Source: Dermatemys mawii (taxonomy: Eukaryota > Chordata > Testudines > Dermatemydidae). From it: a DNA stretch of 64,000 bases. A model generated the notes under the pieces. The model did no database searches. It was not told the origin of the DNA and saw only the letters and a list, made by a program, of their open reading frames with translations. Positions 12,001 through 24,158 of the stretch are shown one piece after another. A program made the position numbers and the translations under genes. The DNA lies in contig ML677385.1 in assembly GCA_007922305.1 (NCBI GenBank), forward strand, positions 3,311,235 to 3,375,234, in the 5' to 3' direction. Numbering within the stretch: position 1 is the stretch's first letter; each line of letters opens with the position of its first letter.

Positions 12001-13830
12001 TTCTTCACACACAAGTGACTCTAATAGGAGTATGCAGAACTCACATTTGCCCCCTCAAAAAAAAATCCTCCTCAATCAGAATACATTTGCTCCTCCCCAC
12101 AACCTGTATTCCACCTTTCCACACACAGCTCCCCAAAAGCTAGGTAAAATAGATGAACTTTGTAGTTTGCCCTTAAAGTGACACAGTCTGGGAGCAGCAG
12201 ACAAAGGAGAGGAGGAAGCAATTCACAAGAACTCTCCTGGACTTGTTCTTTGCTTTCTGAATAAGGTTTCATTATATTAATAGATGTAACATTGTCTCTG
12301 GTCAGGTCTGAAAAATGGAGAGGGTGTAGATGGCTCAGGGAATTGATAAGGATGTTACTTCTCACTGCTATGAAAATGGTTTGAAGCCAGCCTTGGTTTG
12401 CAGTGACCAAAAGCTGTTACAATCTTATGGCTGGTTAGTGGTTTTTATGAAATGGTTGGTCTGAGTCCAGTTTTCAATGGGCCATGAAATCCACTTCAAG
12501 CGCCACCAGTGTGGCTGATCTCAGGTCAGAGACAAATGCCTGAATGGGAATGGAGACTGAACTACTTTCTTCTCCTGTGAGGTCCCTCTAGGGAAGGTTT
12601 GAGGCACATTGGTATGAGAATACATGAAGAAGCTTGTACTGCGGCTGCCTGGGGTGAACCGCTTCTGGACTTCAGTCTCCAGGACAATTAATCCCATGCC
12701 TCTCACAAGCCTTCCATTCTACAGAATGTTTACATCCCATATTTTAAAAATGGGATCTGTTCATAGCACATGTGCACTAGCAGTAGCAGTTACACTTTAG
12801 TAAATAACTCCCTGCTTCTCCAATCTATTGCAGACGGAAGACGAGCAGGGGCCACCTTCTCTCCAGACCTGCAAGGAGAAACTGCTTGTGACTTGATGAC
12901 CACCTTTGTGTGGCAGGTTAGTGTATCATTAAACATAACAACTGGTGTATTTCTCCTAAGATCAATTATTCTGGGTTTCTGAAAGTCCAGAGTCCTTACT
13001 ATCCCATAGAGAGTCCTGAAAACCCATCCTATAAACAGAATCCCAAGAAGCATGTTCTGTCCATGCCTGGCTTTTTGCCTGTAGGTCGGGACTAGACTTA
13101 TTTCCTGAGGTTAGTGACATGTGATGGTCTCCTGCCCTTTTGTGAAACTTTAAAGGAAGTCAGAAGAAGAGTTTGTTCCTTATTGTGGTCTCTCTCTGAT
13201 AGCCAGAAAAGAACTTTGTTTTTCTTCTGATTCCCTTTTCTTCCCCTGAAAGTTTCTGCTGCCCCTGCCCTGTCATTTCCAAACTCCTTCGTGTGCTGGA
13301 GAAATGAAATGAATAGCAGGGAAGATCGTTGAAAGAGGTTTGATTTTTTTTTTAAAAAAAAAAATCTGAAAAGCTCATGGCTCTAAAAACTGAACTGGAA
13401 ATCTCCATGGACTAGACTGCAGGTTGTATTAATGTAAGCAGGGATAAGTGCTGATTGGTGGAATCAGTATTGGTGTGACTGACTGGTTTCAAAAGCAGCT
13501 GCAGCTTAAAATGTATTTACTGGGTTCTAACAAGTTTTCTAAAACAATGCAATGAGCTGCTGGTCAGTCTCTAGGAGTTAGCAGCAAGGTGTAGTAACCA
13601 GTGTAGGGGGTCTTAATGTGGAATTAAGGGTTCATGTTATGGACAGGTTGATACTCTTTTTTTTTTTTTTTTTTTTTAAAGAAATTCCATACTGATTTAG
13701 ACAGAAGTGTCTTCCTAAAACAAAAACAATTACATAATAGGAAGTTATTCATGTACTTAACTTAATGGATGTTGGGTGCCCCATAGAGTTCAACAGGAAT
13801 ACTTACATATATAAAATTAAGCACATACAC
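9047..13830. other. Non-coding; one unassigned minus-strand ORF
   Basis: No recognised gene or well-bounded repeat in about 4.8 kb. A G homopolymer tract lies at about 9600-9618. The longest open frame is 11170-11646 on the minus strand (158 codons). It lacks any domain I recognise and is treated as unassigned. A short purine/pyrimidine mirror tract (TTTTTTTTTAAAAAAAAAAA type) lies at about 13347-13366. Confidence 0.4.
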
Positions 13831-13831
13831 T

Positions 13832-13967
13832 TAGGGTGACCATATGTCCCGATTTTATAGGGACAGTCCCGATATTTGGGGCTCTGTCTTTTATACAGGC
13901 ATCTATTCTCCCCCTCCGCGCCCCCATCTCCTGTCCTGATTTTTCACACTTGCTGTTTGGTCACCTT
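13832..13967. mobile_element. MITE with AGGGTGACC inverted ends
   Basis: Left end TAGGGTGACCATATGTCCC and right end TTTGGTCACCTTA are inverted repeats, about 136 bp apart. The interior contains GGGACAGTCCCGATATTTGG and CCTGTCCTGATTTTTCAC, typical of an abundant turtle miniature element. No coding. Confidence 0.65.
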
Positions 13968-14328
13968 ACATACATGTATATTTGTGAGATCAAGGCCTTA
14001 GAGATTTAACCCTTAGGCCAAGATTTTCAAATTTGGGTCACTAAAGTTAACAAATGAATTGATTTCTAAGAGGTGCTAGGCTCTCACAGTTCTGATCAAT
14101 GTCAATGGGAACTGAAAGCCAAACACCTCTGAAAATCAGGCATCTTTTTGGGTGCCTAAAATTAGACATATTTGAGAAGTGTGGCCTTCCCCTTTTAAAG
14201 TGTATGCACTTACAGCAGGAAACTCATGACAGGGAAAAGAAATGCTGCAAGGAATGGGTAACCACAGTAGGCCATATGTGAGTGGGGAGGGAGTTACAAG
14301 CCCAGCCTCAAATCCATTTGATATCTTT

Positions 14329-14633
14329 GCCCTTGTCTACAATGGGGACAGGGGTGGGGAGGGGGTGCAATCTAAGATATGCAACTTCAGCTACGAGAAT
14401 AGCGTAGCTGAAGTCAGCGTACTTAATCAACTTACCGCAGCATCTTCACGGTGCTGAGTTGACTGCTGCTGCTCCCCTGTCGACTCCCCTTGTGCCTCTC
14501 ACGGCAGTGTAGTACCAGAGTCGACGAGAGAGCACTCAGAGATCGATTTATCATGTCTAGACAAGATGCGATAAATCAACCCCCGATAGATCGATCATTA
14601 CCCATTGATCCGGTGGTTAGTGTAGACCTGCCC
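14329..14633. mobile_element. Harbinger-type MITE (GTCTACAC ends), copy A
   Basis: Ends GCCCTTGTCTACAA and TGTAGACCTGCCC are imperfect inverted repeats. The interior shares ATATGCAACTTCAGCTACG, a TAGCTGAAGTCAGC block and a GATAAATC motif with the element nested at 52875-53159. It contains an inner palindrome (ATCGATTTATC with GATAAATC). No coding; degraded. Confidence 0.6.
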
Positions 14634-15671
14634 GTTTTCATTCATAAGTACCTGACCTGTAACATTTCTGTGTTTAAAGATGTATAAAGATCATCCAAAG
14701 GCATTTCAAAAACACCTTATAGGTTTCAAGCCACTTTTAATTATCTAAAATAAGTGACATGACTAACAGTAGCTGGCTCTTTAAGTTGGCACAGATGAAA
14801 ACTGAATCAGGATGCCTGAACTGGTGGTTCTTAGCTTTACCTTTATTGTCACATGCTTAGCTGTAATCTTTAATGTCTCCTGGGAAACTCAGTTTTTTCT
14901 GGTAACTATAGTTTGTCCTAGTGGTATTTCTGTCACCTAGGTTGGCTGCTCCTGTCTGCAATAATTTAATTCATTCACACATGTAATGGGGATGGGGGGG
15001 GGGGGCACATGAGAGTAAGGGTTGGGTCTCCAACAAGCTTATATGTTGGCTCAGCTCCCTATAGCAATAGAAACCAACTGTCAGTTTTGGATCTGGATCC
15101 CAGAGCTCAGGAGTGTTTTGATTTTGGGTTTAAATAAGTGTTGTACAACTAAGTTATTGAAGGCCCAGATTCTATAAACATTGCAGCACACACTTTATTC
15201 TTTACTGACCTGAATATCCCCATTGGCGTGAATAGAACTATTTGCATGAGTCCAATTACACAGCTGCTTAAGTGCTCATATAAGAGCCGTACTTTGTATG
15301 TCTGAAGGTGATAAGCACACAGCTGAGGTATCTTTATTTTTTTAAATTCTCTTTTGCTCACATTTGATGTGATCATCTTAAAACTATGAATTAGACTATT
15401 TTCCTCACTCAGGTATCTTTCTCTATCTCGTGTGCGCAATGATTTGTTATTGTAAAGTTGAGCTATATTGACACTAATATTAGTGTGTGTTGCGTAGAGA
15501 AATTAACTGAAGAAAAATGAACTATTTGGGGGTGTGGGAGGTGTTCTGATGAAGTAAACACATCCAGCAAAGGGAATTACATGGATATGGCAAAACCTTG
15601 TAGAGAAATCAGGAGTCAAATTTTGTGCCCATATCAGATTCCTTTTAAACCTGTTATTCACTTAGGGATAA
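14634..15671. other. Non-coding, nothing recognised
   Basis: AT-rich sequence with a G homopolymer near 14995-15005. No exon or repeat could be supported. Confidence 0.4.
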
Positions 15672-15785
15672 ATAATAGAATATCAGGGTTGAAACGGACC
15701 TCAGGAGGACATCTAGTCCAACCCCTTGCTCAAAGCAGGATCAACCCAGCCAGGGCTTTGTCAAGCCTGACCTTAAAAACCTCTA
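15672..15785 (-). mobile_element. CR1-type LINE 3' end
   Basis: AATAGAATATCAGGGTTG, CGGACCTCAGGAGG, ACATCTAGTCCAACCCC and GCTCAAAGCAGGATCAACCC are the reverse complement of a typical sauropsid CR1 3' end (GATGATCTxxTGAGGTCCCTTCCAACCC). The fragment is on the minus strand and 5'-truncated. Confidence 0.75.
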
Positions 15786-17508
15786 TATATCTTCAGTCAC
15801 AGCAGTGTAAGTCTGGAGTAGCTGCACTGAAGTAAATGGAATTACTCTAGAGTTACATGAGTGTAACAGAGCAGAATCAAACCCCAAGCAAGTGCAATAG
15901 ATGCCTCTTAAAAACAATACCTGTATAACCAATTAATTTCAACTGTGAGCATTTCCACTCAACTTCAGCTTTTTAAAAATGCCAAATTGTCAGCTTCTAA
16001 TTATTGTAATTATCTTGCCGATTTTTTGAGGTGCCATGATTGAAGACTGGCTCTTTAAATTTTTATGTTAATGAATAAATACTGTTTAATTTATTCATTC
16101 AAATGTAAGTTTTCAGCCAAGCATGATGCAAAAATTAGCTGCTGGACTACAAAATCCCCTCAACAAATGTCACCAGTCCAGACACAAAAAGAGGAAAAAG
16201 AACCCACCCTTGTACTCTGAAATCCATATCTTACAATTTTAAAAAAACAAACAACCATGGTCACAAGGGAAATTCTCTGGGAATTACCCAGGAAGAGGAA
16301 GGGAAACTTTATTTATCAACCTCATGAGAGACTGCTTTCAAGCTGACCGAAGCCAAGGCAATGGAATGTTTTGTAGCTCTTTTTTTTAATATCCATTCAG
16401 TTTCATAATGGCTGGGAGGAAGTGTGCCATGATCTTCTGGAGATTTTCACTCCCCTGAACTGCAGACCAAGTTCCAATAGCATGAGAAGGGGAAAATCCT
16501 GGGTTTCCTTCCGCAAAAACAAAGCAGAGACAAATTATTGTTGCTCCTTTTTCCAAGTGGGTACTGGTTTGGGGGATTTGCAGTGGACTAGTTTCCTTTC
16601 TGAGGAGCAATTAGTCATACACATTCCCCATGTCTTTTCTCCTAGTCTAGTTTTATACACGAAGTCCTGTTACCTTGGACACAGAAAATGAACAATAGCC
16701 AAATTATACACATGAAATTCAACTTGGAGAAACTCTAATAAGACCCTGTTATATTCAGCTCTGTACCAAGAAAACCACTTCCTTTCTGACCCATTGCTTT
16801 GCCTACAGGAGGGGCAGCACCAGTGAAAGCAGATGTATAGACCAAGTTCAAGGTGTGTTTAATCACTGTGTGCTCTAGAGTAGACCTAAGCCAGCATAGG
16901 CAACATAGTAGTTTAAAGAACAAAACAGAACCAAAATGAAAAACATGGAGTCCTATCTATACAGCACCCTCCATTGGTACAGCTGGAGCTGCAATCATTG
17001 GGTCTGAAAAAATCTTAATTTAGACACAACAGCCTTTCTGCACATTAGGATGCATCTAGATTATAAAAAGAGGCCAAGGTTAGGCTGGGGTTAGTTTTAC
17101 AGTAATTGGCTGCTATCTGCAACCTGACTTTTACATTTTTTCCAGTATAGTTGCAGGTCAACACATTTCATTTCAATTTAGTTGATTGAGATCTATCTTG
17201 GGTAGCCCTGAGGGTACACAAAGGTCAGAGTTGGCTAAACTGTATTAGGTAATGTCAACCTAACCTCCACCCTTTTTCCTAATCAAGAAAACCCTCCTGG
17301 GCTCACTTGGCTGGGAAACCCCTCAGACCAATGTTCAATGGCTCTCCTAGTAAATGAAACCTGGTTCAGGTAAGCCTGGGTCTTGACTCCCTTTTTGCCC
17401 AGCTGCTCTATAACACAAAAGAACTATTCCAAGAACAGGGTGGAACAATTTAAATCTTACTTTACTTTAATCATGATTAAAATCAGCTAGCAGGAAACCT
17501 TTATTTCA
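15786..17508. other. Non-coding, nothing recognised
   Basis: AT-rich. Short open frames on both strands (for example 16386-16691) overlap each other and show no recognisable protein features. Confidence 0.4.
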
Positions 17509-17770
17509 GGGTTTGGCTACACTTGAAATTGCAAAGTGCTACTGCAAGAACGCTCCTGCAGCAGCACTTTGAAGTGAGAGTGTGTCTACTCCTGGTAATC
17601 CACCTCCACAAGGGGATAGCTCTGAGCACTGGGAGCAGGGCTCCCAGAGCTCAGAGCCTGTCCACACTAGCGCTTTAAAGCACTCAGACATGCTGCGCTC
17701 AGGGGGGTGATTTTTCACCCCCCTGAGCCAGCAAGTTAGACCTCTATAAAGCGCCAGTGTAGCCAAGCCC
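17509..17770. mobile_element. Harbinger-type MITE with TCA target duplication
   Basis: A 262-bp element with ends GGGTTTGGCTACACT and AGTGTAGCCAAGCCC. It is flanked by TCA at 17506-17508 and 17771-17773. A 3-bp target duplication and GGG...CCC ends fit the PIF/Harbinger superfamily. The interior has CTTTAAAGC palindromes. A second copy lies at 35340-35620. Confidence 0.8.
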
Positions 17771-17773
17771 TCA

Positions 17774-18345
17774 ACTGTGTTTTGCATTTGTACATTTAGT
17801 TATTTTCCTAAAGAAAAAGGTTCATTCTTATTAATTGGTAATCATTAAAACATTTTGATTTGCAACTGAATGTAGCCTTTACATGAACCTTTGATGCTTT
17901 TTGATAACCAGGAGGATACACTATAGTATAATCACATTTATTTAAGCAATTATGTATCTTAGCTAAATTTATTCAGATTATTATTTTTTATATTTTATGA
18001 TGTTAGAAAATGATGGATGATTCATTTCTGATTCACTGGGTTATTTTTTTAATCTGTGATTTCAGTAAAGTTCTGTTTGGATGGAAATTTAAATTCAATT
18101 AAAAATGCACAAAAACAACATTTCAAGTTTAAGGGGTTTTGGTTTTTTTCTTTGTTTTTAATGACATAATAGTATCTTAAAAGTCATGGATACATTAGAA
18201 AAAAGATTATCGAAACATATTTTCCATTTAAAATTAACTGATTTATTAAACAAAGGAAATACTGATTGCAGTTAGTGAACTGAACTGATTGTTTCTGATC
18301 ACCATGTCCTTCAAGATGTTAAAACTAGTAGATCTCACCCTCTCA
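17774..18345. other. AT-rich non-coding stretch
   Basis: Very AT-rich, with poly-T and poly-A runs. Nothing recognised. Confidence 0.4.
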
Positions 18346-18412
18346 CATAGAATCAGAGAACTGTAAGGGACCTTGAGAGGTCATCTAGTCTAGTCCTCTG
18401 CACTCAAGAAAA
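18346..18412 (-). mobile_element. CR1/SINE-type 3' end fragment
   Basis: ATAGAATCAGAGAACTG, AAGGGACCTTGAGAGGTC and ATCTAGTCTAGTCCTCTGC match, on the minus strand, the shared 3' tail of turtle CR1 LINEs and the SINEs that borrow it. Only the tail is present. Confidence 0.6.
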
Positions 18413-18431
18413 GACTAAGTGTTATCTAGAA

Positions 18432-18605
18432 CAGGGATGGGCAAACTACAGCTCGCAGGCCACATCCAGCCCGTGGGCCAATTCTGTCTGGCCCCCAGAG
18501 TTCCCAGGTGGGGAGAGGCTAGCCTCCCCTGCTGTTCTCCTCCCCTCCCCCCCAGCCTCAGCAAGCAGTGCTCTGAGGGGCAGGGCTCTGCGGCACTCTG
18601 TGTCT
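18432..18605. mobile_element. hAT element fragment (CAGGGATGGGCAAACT end)
   Basis: Starts CAGGGATGGGCAAACTACAG, the same end as the 4658-5340 hAT, followed by CCCGTGGGCCAATTCTG and a C-rich segment. The right-hand inverted end is missing, so the copy is truncated near 18605. Confidence 0.65.
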
Positions 18606-19553
18606 GTACTAGTTTAATCATGTAAAGCAATTTGCAATATTTTCAGATGAAAAATGCTATGTAAGTGTACATACTAAAATCAAGTTGGATAACTGATCGT
18701 TGCAAATGGTCAGGTTGTATTGAGTCCATGAAAATGATCCCTGATCGCTTGTTTTACCACTCTTCTACTATAGTAGCATCTAACTTAATGATTTCACTCC
18801 ATTCTGAACTAACAGGTGAATAAACTAAGAGGTGGTATGGGGTAGGAGCTTCAAGAATGGCTTTAATCCTCAGTGAAATAGATTTGGTAATCTCAAAGAA
18901 TCATTACAGTATTTAGCACTGTTAGTAGCCTCTGTCTGAGAGAAGTCCACACACTATTATAATATGGGCTTAACTTGCATTAGTAGAAGTATTCAATGGA
19001 TGCCTGGACCACATCGGGATGACCATTTTATAATCACTAGAATTCAACAAATCTAACCTCACTATTAAAAATAGCATTACAAAGAAATTAAATTGAATTT
19101 TAAAACTGCATAAAAGTCAGTATTTAATGACACAAAGAGCAATTGCTCTCACAGAGAAATGGGAGAAGCACAAAAGTCCCTGATACTGTTTGATGGTATG
19201 ATATAAGTGAAACCACAAAAAACCCACAGAAATGTCAAGGTGGCCTATGCTTATGTTCTAGGAAACGCCTCTGAAAACAGATCCAAATCAAATTTAATTT
19301 TCCTTTTCACACCAGTTTTGCACTGTATTTCCAACCAGCACAAACTCTGAGGGTTAGGCAAGTGAAATATCCTGGAATTAAACAATAATTCCAGAGGAGA
19401 TTGGCACCTGACACCATGTGTAGCATCACTTTGGATAGAAAGTAATTGTCTCTGGCCCTAATCTTGTATTAAAAAATCATTCATTGGCACTAGCTTTGTT
19501 GCCTTGTGCTGAGGTTCTGGTTTGATTTCTCTCTCTCTCTGGACTAGGTGAAT
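18606..19553. other. AT-rich non-coding stretch
   Basis: No exon or repeat was identified. It ends at the left target duplication of the fold-back element. Confidence 0.4.
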
Positions 19554-19565
19554 GGTAACTGCAGT

Positions 19566-19779
19566 AAAGAATCAGAGAGGTAGCCGTGTTAGTCTGGATT
19601 TGCAGAAGCAACCAAGAGTCCAGTGGTACCTTACAGACTAACAAAAGTATTGAATCATTAGCTTTCGTGGGCTAATACCCACTTCATCGGATGCATGCAG
19701 TGGCGACGAAGTGGGTACTAGCCCACGAAAGCTTATGCTTCAATACTTTTGTTGGTCTTTAAGGTGCCACAGGACTCTG
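19566..19779. mobile_element. Fold-back (inverted-dimer) retroelement with 12-bp target duplication
   Basis: The left arm runs from AGAGGTAGCCGTGTTAGTC through ATTAGCTTTCGTGGGCTAAT. The right arm is its approximate reverse complement (ACTAGCCCACGAAAGCTTAT to GTGCCACAGGACTCTG). Between the arms lies CTTCATCGGATGCATGC, which is the tail region of the repeat. The whole 214-bp unit is flanked by GGTAACTGCAGT at 19554-19565 and 19780-19791. This longer copy shows the same tail-to-tail arrangement as 8724-8821. Confidence 0.8.
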
Positions 19780-19791
19780 GGTAACTGCAGT

Positions 19792-22477
19792 CAAGTCTTC
19801 AGATACTGAATTGGTCTAAAGGGAAAACCTCCATAGTTTTACAGGGATTTATAGGGCTGCAAGGTGAGGCACCGGTCATGAAGGCCTCAAACCTGCAAGT
19901 GCTTATGTAACGTTAAAAATGAGCATGGTTCCATTGAACCCAGCACCCTTCCTTCCACTCTGAGCAGCCCTTATGTGGGATCCCCACTCTGGCTGTATCT
20001 CCCCAACTCCTTCCTCCTCTTGACTGGCTCCCTCTGAAGTATTTCCTGGCTCAGTGGTGGCAGCTCTTGCAGCAGCTTCTTCCTTGGATGCCTGATCCAG
20101 TATGTCCCTCTGTAGTGGCAGGTCAAGAGGTGCTGGTGGCAGTAGCAGCACCTGAGTCGGTGAGGATAGGGTGGAGGGGTAAGCTGCCTTTTTTTTTAAT
20201 GCAGTAACTGGCTCTAGTTTCAACTCCAGCTTGGTGCTTTTAGGGGTCTTGTTTGAAACGGTGCACAAGGGGCTGAGGCCCTTGCATTACATGGCTGCCC
20301 ATCTTTCCACCAGCCACCATTTGGGGGTCTGAGAGCCAGAGCAGTACAGCTGATTCCTTGATGAGAGCAGAGCATCAGTGAGATCACTTGTATAATCTGA
20401 GGGTTGCACATCAGAGTTCTCCAACTCTGCAAGGTATCAAATGGCCTGGAAATACAAAAAACAGGCTGAACTTGTACTGCAATGTTTGGATAGCCTAAAT
20501 TATAAGAGAAAACTTGCTTCATCAGACCCCCTCTGGTGTTCTGTTCTATACAGGTTCTTATACTGTGCTCATCACCAGAGATCTGAGCACCTTCCAGTAC
20601 TCCATTAAGCAACGTGGCTAACATTTATCATGTGGGGTTTTTCTCCTCCTCTCCCCAAGGAGAGAAGTGTGAGCTGTGGGGTGTTTCTGTTTTGGAATTT
20701 TTTTTGTAATGTGTTTATATACACTTGTTGCGCTGTGTGTGTTGGGGAAGGCGAGCTCAAAGAAATGTGCCTTGCACTTGTAGTGGAAGAAGGTGAGGTG
20801 TGTGATGGTCATATGTTCCTGGGGGAGTTTCTTTCATGGTCAAGGGCTGGACACCAAGAAAGTCCTGTCATCTGCACAGACAAACTTTATCCTTATTGTA
20901 GAAAGTTCTGTTATGCCTGAGGAGCTGAGCTGTCGACCACAGTCCTTGTTGCAGTGCTTTAGTCAATCTTTTACACATCCTGGTTACAAGACTATAGCTT
21001 CACCATTTCTGCTGCCTCATGCATTTTCCTAGGGGCTGCCAGCCACCAAACACATCCAGGAGCCCAAAAAAAGGGAGAATGCAGTTTTGAGTGCACAGAT
21101 TTAGAAGACGACTTTGAAAAGATAGCCCTGCCTGTCCATGGACACTAGGGCAAAGATTTTAACAAATAACTAGTGACTTTTTGGTGCCCAGCCTGAGACC
21201 CCTGAAAATGGCCTGATGACCAGAAAATGCTGAGCACCCAATAGGGCCCCTTTTCAGATGTCTCTGTTGTAAATCTAAATTCACTAGTCATTTAAAAAAA
21301 AAATCTTGTCTCATCCCTTGTCGACATGATGTCTGAGTGCCTTGAGCCATTCACGGAACTTGCACAGAAGGGCAGCTGCTGGCCAAGAGCCATTGCAAAA
21401 TGCATAAAATACTAGTAGAAGGAAGTGCTAATTAGTGAGTAACTGATGCTGCTGATTGTTTACATCCACTGTAATGCTTTGCGTAAAGACTAATTTCCGT
21501 TCTTGCTCTTTCTCTTGCTTTCAACTGGGAACAGAGGGTCAGATCCTGTGTCATGCTGATTGCCTTCTGCAAGGTGCTGAGCACTGGGAGTTTAAGGTGG
21601 CAAGAACCTTGCAGAGGGTGCTCAGAACCTCTAAGGTTAGACCCTGTGGATGCTTTAAGAGGTGTATTGACAAGTGTTTAATTTATTGCAACATCTGGAA
21701 GTACTTCTGCATCCTCTGCTGAAATGTTGTTGTGTGTAACTTCTTAGAGCACTAAAAGGTGTGATATCCAGTTGTGTCTACAGCAGCAGTGTGCCAGGAA
21801 AGCAGCTTTTTTTGTCTTGCCCTATGTTTTTAGGGATAGAGGGTTTGTGGTGGGACAATAACATCACTGTAACCAGAAGGGGTGATTGATCAATGTACCA
21901 TGCCATCCCAGGCCATGAAGTTGGCAGATCTCCTCAGTGAAGTCTTGTTAGTGACTGGCAACGTCTCCACAGGGTATGGGTTGGGGCAGGGATGAGGTGG
22001 TGAAACCAATCCCCCCTTTTCCTCTGCATGAACCCAGGGCACTCTAGAAAGTGGTGATGGCATTAGGAGTCACATTTACCTCTAATTCAAACCTACAGCC
22101 GGATGCTAGCATGCTGCTGCTGCTGAAACTGTGCTCTTTTGGATGGGGTGGAAAACTAAAGTCTTGACTATTGTGGTAATTAAGGCCAAGTCAAGTACTT
22201 GGCTGAATCAAGGCCTAATAGAGCTGACTGAACATTACCAATTAGAAACTTTAATGAAAAAATGTTACTGAAAAAACTTCCCAACAGTTTTTGAAAAATT
22301 GTTTCTTTACTCCAGTAGTTAAAAGCAATATTGTGTTTCACAAGAGTTAGAATGCCGAGTCCCAGGATCTTGACCAAAATTGTATAGGGTAATTAGATTC
22401 TGTCCACTTAAAACTTGCATTGTAGTTTTGTTTGGGGAATTAGAAGAGATGGAGTAGTCTTCTTTGTGATCATGAAT
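19792..22477. other. Non-coding; two adjoining unassigned minus-strand ORFs
   Basis: Minus-strand frames 20220-20624 (134 codons) and 19903-20268 (121 codons) overlap by 49 bp in different frames. The second has an alanine/glutamate-rich segment (EEAAARAATTEPG). I do not recognise either; they could be a frameshifted remnant of a repeat-encoded protein. The area near 21130-21290 looks like a degraded short MITE. Otherwise nothing. Confidence 0.3.
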
Positions 22478-22565
22478 AGGTCAGTGCCTCAGTTTCCCTA
22501 CCTAAACAATGAGACTATGCCTATTTATTTCACAGAGGTGGAAGTTTGCAAAGCACTTTGCTCTG
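22478..22565 (+). repeat. MIR-like SINE 3' part
   Basis: GTGCCTCAGTTTCCCTACCT, CAATGAGACTATGCC, TTTCACAGAGG and GCAAAGCACTTTG follow the order of the MIR consensus 3' half (CCTCAGTTTCC...AAAATGAG...GTAAAGCGCTTTG). Diverged. Confidence 0.55.
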
Positions 22566-23780
22566 ACAAAATATCTTCCATCCAAGGATCTCAAAGTACT
22601 CCTATTAACTGGATAAGATTCTTCACTTTCTATCTTCAACAGAGCACAAGTCTATATGAGAATTAACTGGCAGCCACCTTTCATTTTGGTGCAGGCTGCA
22701 TCACTGCTGGGTGAAGAGAGCAGTCTGTCTAGTTGTTAGAGCACTTAGCATCTTTCTAACAAAGATTTAAATAGATATTCCAAGGGACTGCGAGTAGTAA
22801 TAAAGGAGATGATTTTCACATGGATGAAGTATTTCATAATTGACATCAAGGGGAAATATATATAGATCTGAGGATCACAGTAAAATAGTTTCCACTCCAA
22901 GATAACAAAATTCAAAGGATTAAGATAATTAGCAGGATTTGCCAATAAGACAGAAGACACTTTGTCTACACATACTGCAGATAGCTAATCACTGGTGCTG
23001 TGATTCTTGCAGTGTCCTGGGCACTGGCTGACATATCACCTGATTGAAGTGCTATATAACAAGATTTATAGAAAACTGTCAGAAAAATACAGCTACAGAA
23101 TCTGAAGGAAACAGGTGAATGGTACAGAATTATCAACATAACCACTTCCAAAAATAAGCAACCAGCTTCCCTCCTCGTGTAAGTCTCCTCTACACACAAA
23201 ACTACTGTGTTGCTCACACATATGCGGTTCAAACTGGGAGCCCTCTCCCCAGTATCCTGCCTGGTTGCTGCTGCTGAGATTCTTAGATTCTTCCCTACTA
23301 TATTGTTATACTGGGATACAAGGCTTTCTAGCAGTTTTACAAGTGGTCTTCTTTTGGGTCTTGCATGAAACATGACAACTTAGAGAACTGAACCTAATAC
23401 TATGGCACACTAACTTTTCCTTCACCTCTTCCAAGCTGTGTTTAAATAAAAAAATAAAATAAAATAAAATAAAAACCTGCTCAAGGGAGTGTGATGGAGG
23501 CAGATGAACGAGGAGACAAAATGAGCCATTCAAGATAGCACTGAAGTGGAAACATGAGTTGAAAGATACTGTTCCCAGTTCTGAGCTATAGCTTGGAGTG
23601 GGGGCAAATGTCTCTGTATCATCTCTGGGACCTCCTAGATTCTGGACCAGCCAGGGATTGGTCTGGCCATTGGTATAAACTAGAGCAGCCCCCAGGATAC
23701 TCTAACCTACACCTGTCTGCTAAAAGCCATGAATAGTTGGCATGCCACAACACTCCAATCATGCCCCCTTTCTCAGCTGG
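22566..23780. other. Non-coding with an (AAAAT)n microsatellite
   Basis: No gene recognised. A microsatellite of AAAAT/TAAAA units lies at about 23443-23475. Confidence 0.5.
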
Positions 23781-24158
23781 CCGCTCCCCAACATGCTTCC
23801 TTTATCCCAGACTACACCTGTGAGTAAAGTGTGGTGCTGATGTAGTAGTTCTGCTAGCCACTCCCCAGCATGCTTCCTTTATCCCAGACTACACCTGTGA
23901 GTAAGGTGTGGCGCTGATGTAGTAGTTCTGCTAGCTACTCCCCAACATGCTTCCTTTATCCCAGGCTACACATGTGAGTAAGGTGTGGCGCTGATTTAGT
24001 AGTTCTGCTAGCTACTCCCCAACATGCTTCCTTTATCCCAGGCTACACCTGTGAGTAAGGTGTGGTGCTGATGTAGTAGTTCTGCTAGCCACTCCCCAGC
24101 ATGCTTTCTTAATCACAGGCTACAAATGAGGGGTGGAGCTGATACAGTGGTTCTACAC
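23781..24158. repeat. 77-bp minisatellite, four full units plus a diverged partial unit
   Basis: Units start at 23781, 23858, 23935 and 24012, each exactly 77 bp, and a diverged fifth starts at 24089. Each contains CTCCCCAACATGCTTCC, TTATCCCAG, CTACACCTGTGAGTAA and GTAGTAGTTCTGCTAG. The full units differ by only a few bases, which fits recent local tandem duplication. No coding. Confidence 0.95.

Noticed and set aside
23781..24158. Regular repeats considered as a CRISPR-like array
   Set aside because: The whole 77-bp unit repeats with no unique spacers, in a vertebrate genome context; it is a minisatellite.
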